A DNA stretch of 64,000 bases from Phycisphaerales bacterium (lineage in GTDB: Bacteria > Planctomycetota > Phycisphaerae > Phycisphaerales > UBA1924), in NCBI GenBank assembly GCA_016709445.1, contig JADJMV010000007.1, positions 225,079 through 289,078 of the forward strand. The letters are read 5' to 3'. Shown piece after piece: positions 62,789-64,000 of this stretch; position 1 is the stretch's first letter, and each line of letters begins with the position of its first letter. Made by a program: the position numbers and the translations under genes. The notes under the pieces are model-generated. The model saw only the letters and a list, made by a program, of their open reading frames with translations, did not search any database and had not been told where the DNA came from.

Positions 62789-63874
62789 ATGCAGACTTCC
62801 AATCGGCGGGTTCGACACAGCGGACTCATCCTCCTGGTCATCGGCGCCGCGGCCTCGGGCGCGAGTGCGCAGTGGGCGCTGACCGATCTCTCGCCCCCGG
62901 GGGCGTTTGATCCGATCACCAGCGGTGTGGACGGCTCGCAGCAGGTCGGCCAGGCCCACCCGGTGAGTTCGGGCCACGCCATCCTGTGGACCGGTTCGGC
63001 GGGATCGTGGGTCGATCTCCACCCGGCGGTGATGTACTCCTCTTATGCCTTCGCGGTGAGCGGCGGCCAGCAGGCAGGCTTCGCCACCGCGATCGGGAGC
63101 CCGGACCACGCGGCGCTCTGGACCGGTTCGGCGGCCTCATGGGTGGACCTGAACCCGCCCGGATCGACCCAGTCGACCGCGTACGGCGTCAACAGCGGCG
63201 AGCAGGTGGGGTTCGCACGCTTCGGCCAGCCCTACCACGCGGGCATCTGGAGCGGCTCGGCCGCTTCGTTCGTGGACCTGAACCCCGGTGGGCCGCTCAT
63301 GGCATCCGTCGCCTACGCCATCGGCGGCGGAGAGCAGGCCGGGTACACGCGGGACGGGGGCGGCGACTACCACGCGGCCCTCTGGAGCGGTTCCGCGGCC
63401 TCGTGGGTCGATCTTGACCCGGCGGGGTCGGTGGGCTCCTGGGCCTGGGGCGTCGACGGCGGGCAGCAGGTGGGCTACGCGGTGGTCGGCGGCGTGCAGC
63501 GCGCCAGCCTGTGGACCGGATCCGCGGCCTCGTGGGTCGACCTCAATCCGGCGGGCGCGACGACATCGTGGGCGTTTGGTGTCAGCGGCGGGTATCAGGC
63601 CGGCTTTGCCGACGTCGGCGGTGTGCGCCGGGCGTGCGTGTGGAACTCCTCGGCCGCGTCCTGGGAAGACCTCTCCCTCTCCTCCCCGGGCTTCATCGAG
63701 ACGTACGCGACCAGCATCTGGACCGACGGGAATGTCATGTACGTCGGCGGCCAGGGGCTCACCATGGACGGGGAGGGCGCTGCGCTCCTGTGGAGCCGAA
63801 TGATCCCCGCGCCGGGCTCGGGTGCGATCCTGGGGCTCGGTGTGTGGATGGCCGCCCGCCGAAGGCGCGGCTGA
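62789..63874 (+). CDS. Secreted HAF-like repeat protein with PEP-CTERM-like tail
   Basis: A 361-residue protein. Signal peptide to about residue 30 (GAAASGASAQ). About seven repeats of roughly 43 residues follow, each with HAALWTGSAASWVDLNPAG and then a GVxGGQQVGYA-type turn, resembling the extracellular HAF-repeat family and probably a propeller. The C-terminus has PAPGSGAILGLGVWMAARRRRG: a Pro-rich motif, a membrane helix and an Arg cluster, the exosortase-type sorting signal seen in Phycisphaerae. The repeats are very alike, which suggests recent expansion. Confidence 0.85.
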   Translation: MQTSNRRVRHSGLILLVIGAAASGASAQWALTDLSPPGAFDPITSGVDGSQQVGQAHPVSSGHAILWTGSAGSWVDLHPAVMYSSYAFAVSGGQQAGFATAIGSPDHAALWTGSAASWVDLNPPGSTQSTAYGVNSGEQVGFARFGQPYHAGIWSGSAASFVDLNPGGPLMASVAYAIGGGEQAGYTRDGGGDYHAALWSGSAASWVDLDPAGSVGSWAWGVDGGQQVGYAVVGGVQRASLWTGSAASWVDLNPAGATTSWAFGVSGGYQAGFADVGGVRRACVWNSSAASWEDLSLSSPGFIETYATSIWTDGNVMYVGGQGLTMDGEGAALLWSRMIPAPGSGAILGLGVWMAARRRRG

Positions 63875-63875
63875 T

Positions 63876-63925
63876 CGGATCGCGCCCCGAGACCCGGGCC
63901 GGCCCGTCCTGCGGGGAGCGATCCG
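63876..63925. terminator. Large hairpin after the PEP-CTERM-like gene
   Basis: CGGATCGC (63876-63883) and GCGATCCG (63918-63925) form a perfect 8-bp base, extended by CCCC/GGGG. There is no T-run. The remaining bases to the right edge show no gene that I can support. Confidence 0.4.
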
Positions 63926-64000
63926 CCCGTGTGCGTGCTGATGCCGCCGCCAAACTCCGAGCAGTCCACCCGGGCGCGCCATCCTCGCGGCCGGGTGCCA

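Noticed and set aside
1..64000. tRNA genes, rRNA genes, CRISPR arrays, insertion sequences
   Set aside because: I looked for T-loop consensus, regularly spaced repeats and transposase motifs and found none that I could support by eye.

Overview
The window is about 70% GC and densely coded, and it reads as a chromosome segment of a planctomycete, most likely class Phycisphaerae. Three secreted proteins carry hallmarks of that group: a paired dockerin-like C-terminus behind FG-GAP/VCBS repeats (20697-22289), an N-terminal LEPRALLAG motif (43194-45643), and a C-terminal PAPGSGAILGLG...ARRRRG sorting tail of PEP-CTERM type (62789-63874). I found no tRNA, rRNA, CRISPR array, phage gene or insertion sequence.

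Layout. 1-3.2 kb: the end of a PhyH-type dioxygenase, an ACT-domain protein, and an iscS-iscU-iscA operon with a clear promoter and terminator. 3.2-7.8 kb: an antagonist/anti-sigma-kinase pair and a long secretin with a structured leader. 8-13 kb: CoaX, an MnmE-like GTPase, a membrane TPR-type protein and an RluA-family pseudouridine synthase in tight or overlapping order. 13-20.6 kb: a NatAB-like ABC exporter, two bacterial PH-domain proteins, a PilZ protein, small membrane proteins, and a broken S41 protease joined to a VOC domain. 20.7-24.4 kb: the VCBS/dockerin protein, a GntR regulator and an aminotransferase. 24.4-33.3 kb: ftsW-murG, a methylisocitrate-lyase-like enzyme, a signal-peptidase-like protein, a 3-methyladenine DNA glycosylase, a PerM-like permease and ffh. 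33.3-42.8 kb: a GGDEF/EAL receptor, PolX, RecG, a four-helix-bundle protein, a DUF971 protein, pyrF and a methyltransferase. 43.2-48.1 kb: an atypical secreted lipase-like protein, about 1 kb of repetitive intergenic DNA and a sigma-54 response regulator. 48.3-52.8 kb: a PpiC/HupE-type operon and a small possible calcium-binding protein. 52.8-64 kb: a broken CocE-type hydrolase, then RNA-related genes (two RRM proteins, a SUI1 factor and an RraB-like protein), an aldo-keto reductase, an Old Yellow Enzyme, a DinB protein, a DUF3313-like lipoprotein and the PEP-CTERM-like protein.

Two patterns cut across the window. First, at least twelve genes have a -10-like hexamer (TANNNT) ending 5-7 bases before the start codon, so the transcript would begin at or next to the start codon. 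This implies widespread leaderless transcription beside ordinary Shine-Dalgarno genes. Second, nine otherwise complete genes contain a small indel or deletion, often in a C, G or CG run, including iscS, recG and a sigma-54 regulator. Either the assembly has residual indel errors or several genes are truly decayed. The CocE hydrolase (two lesions) and the S41 protease (active-site deletion) are the best candidates for real decay.

The most interesting regulatory structure is a pair of RRM genes (55118 and 58500) with matching leaders of about 110-115 bases, which suggests a shared RNA element, possibly autoregulatory. The secretin gene also appears to have a leader of about 190 bases that begins with a strong hairpin.
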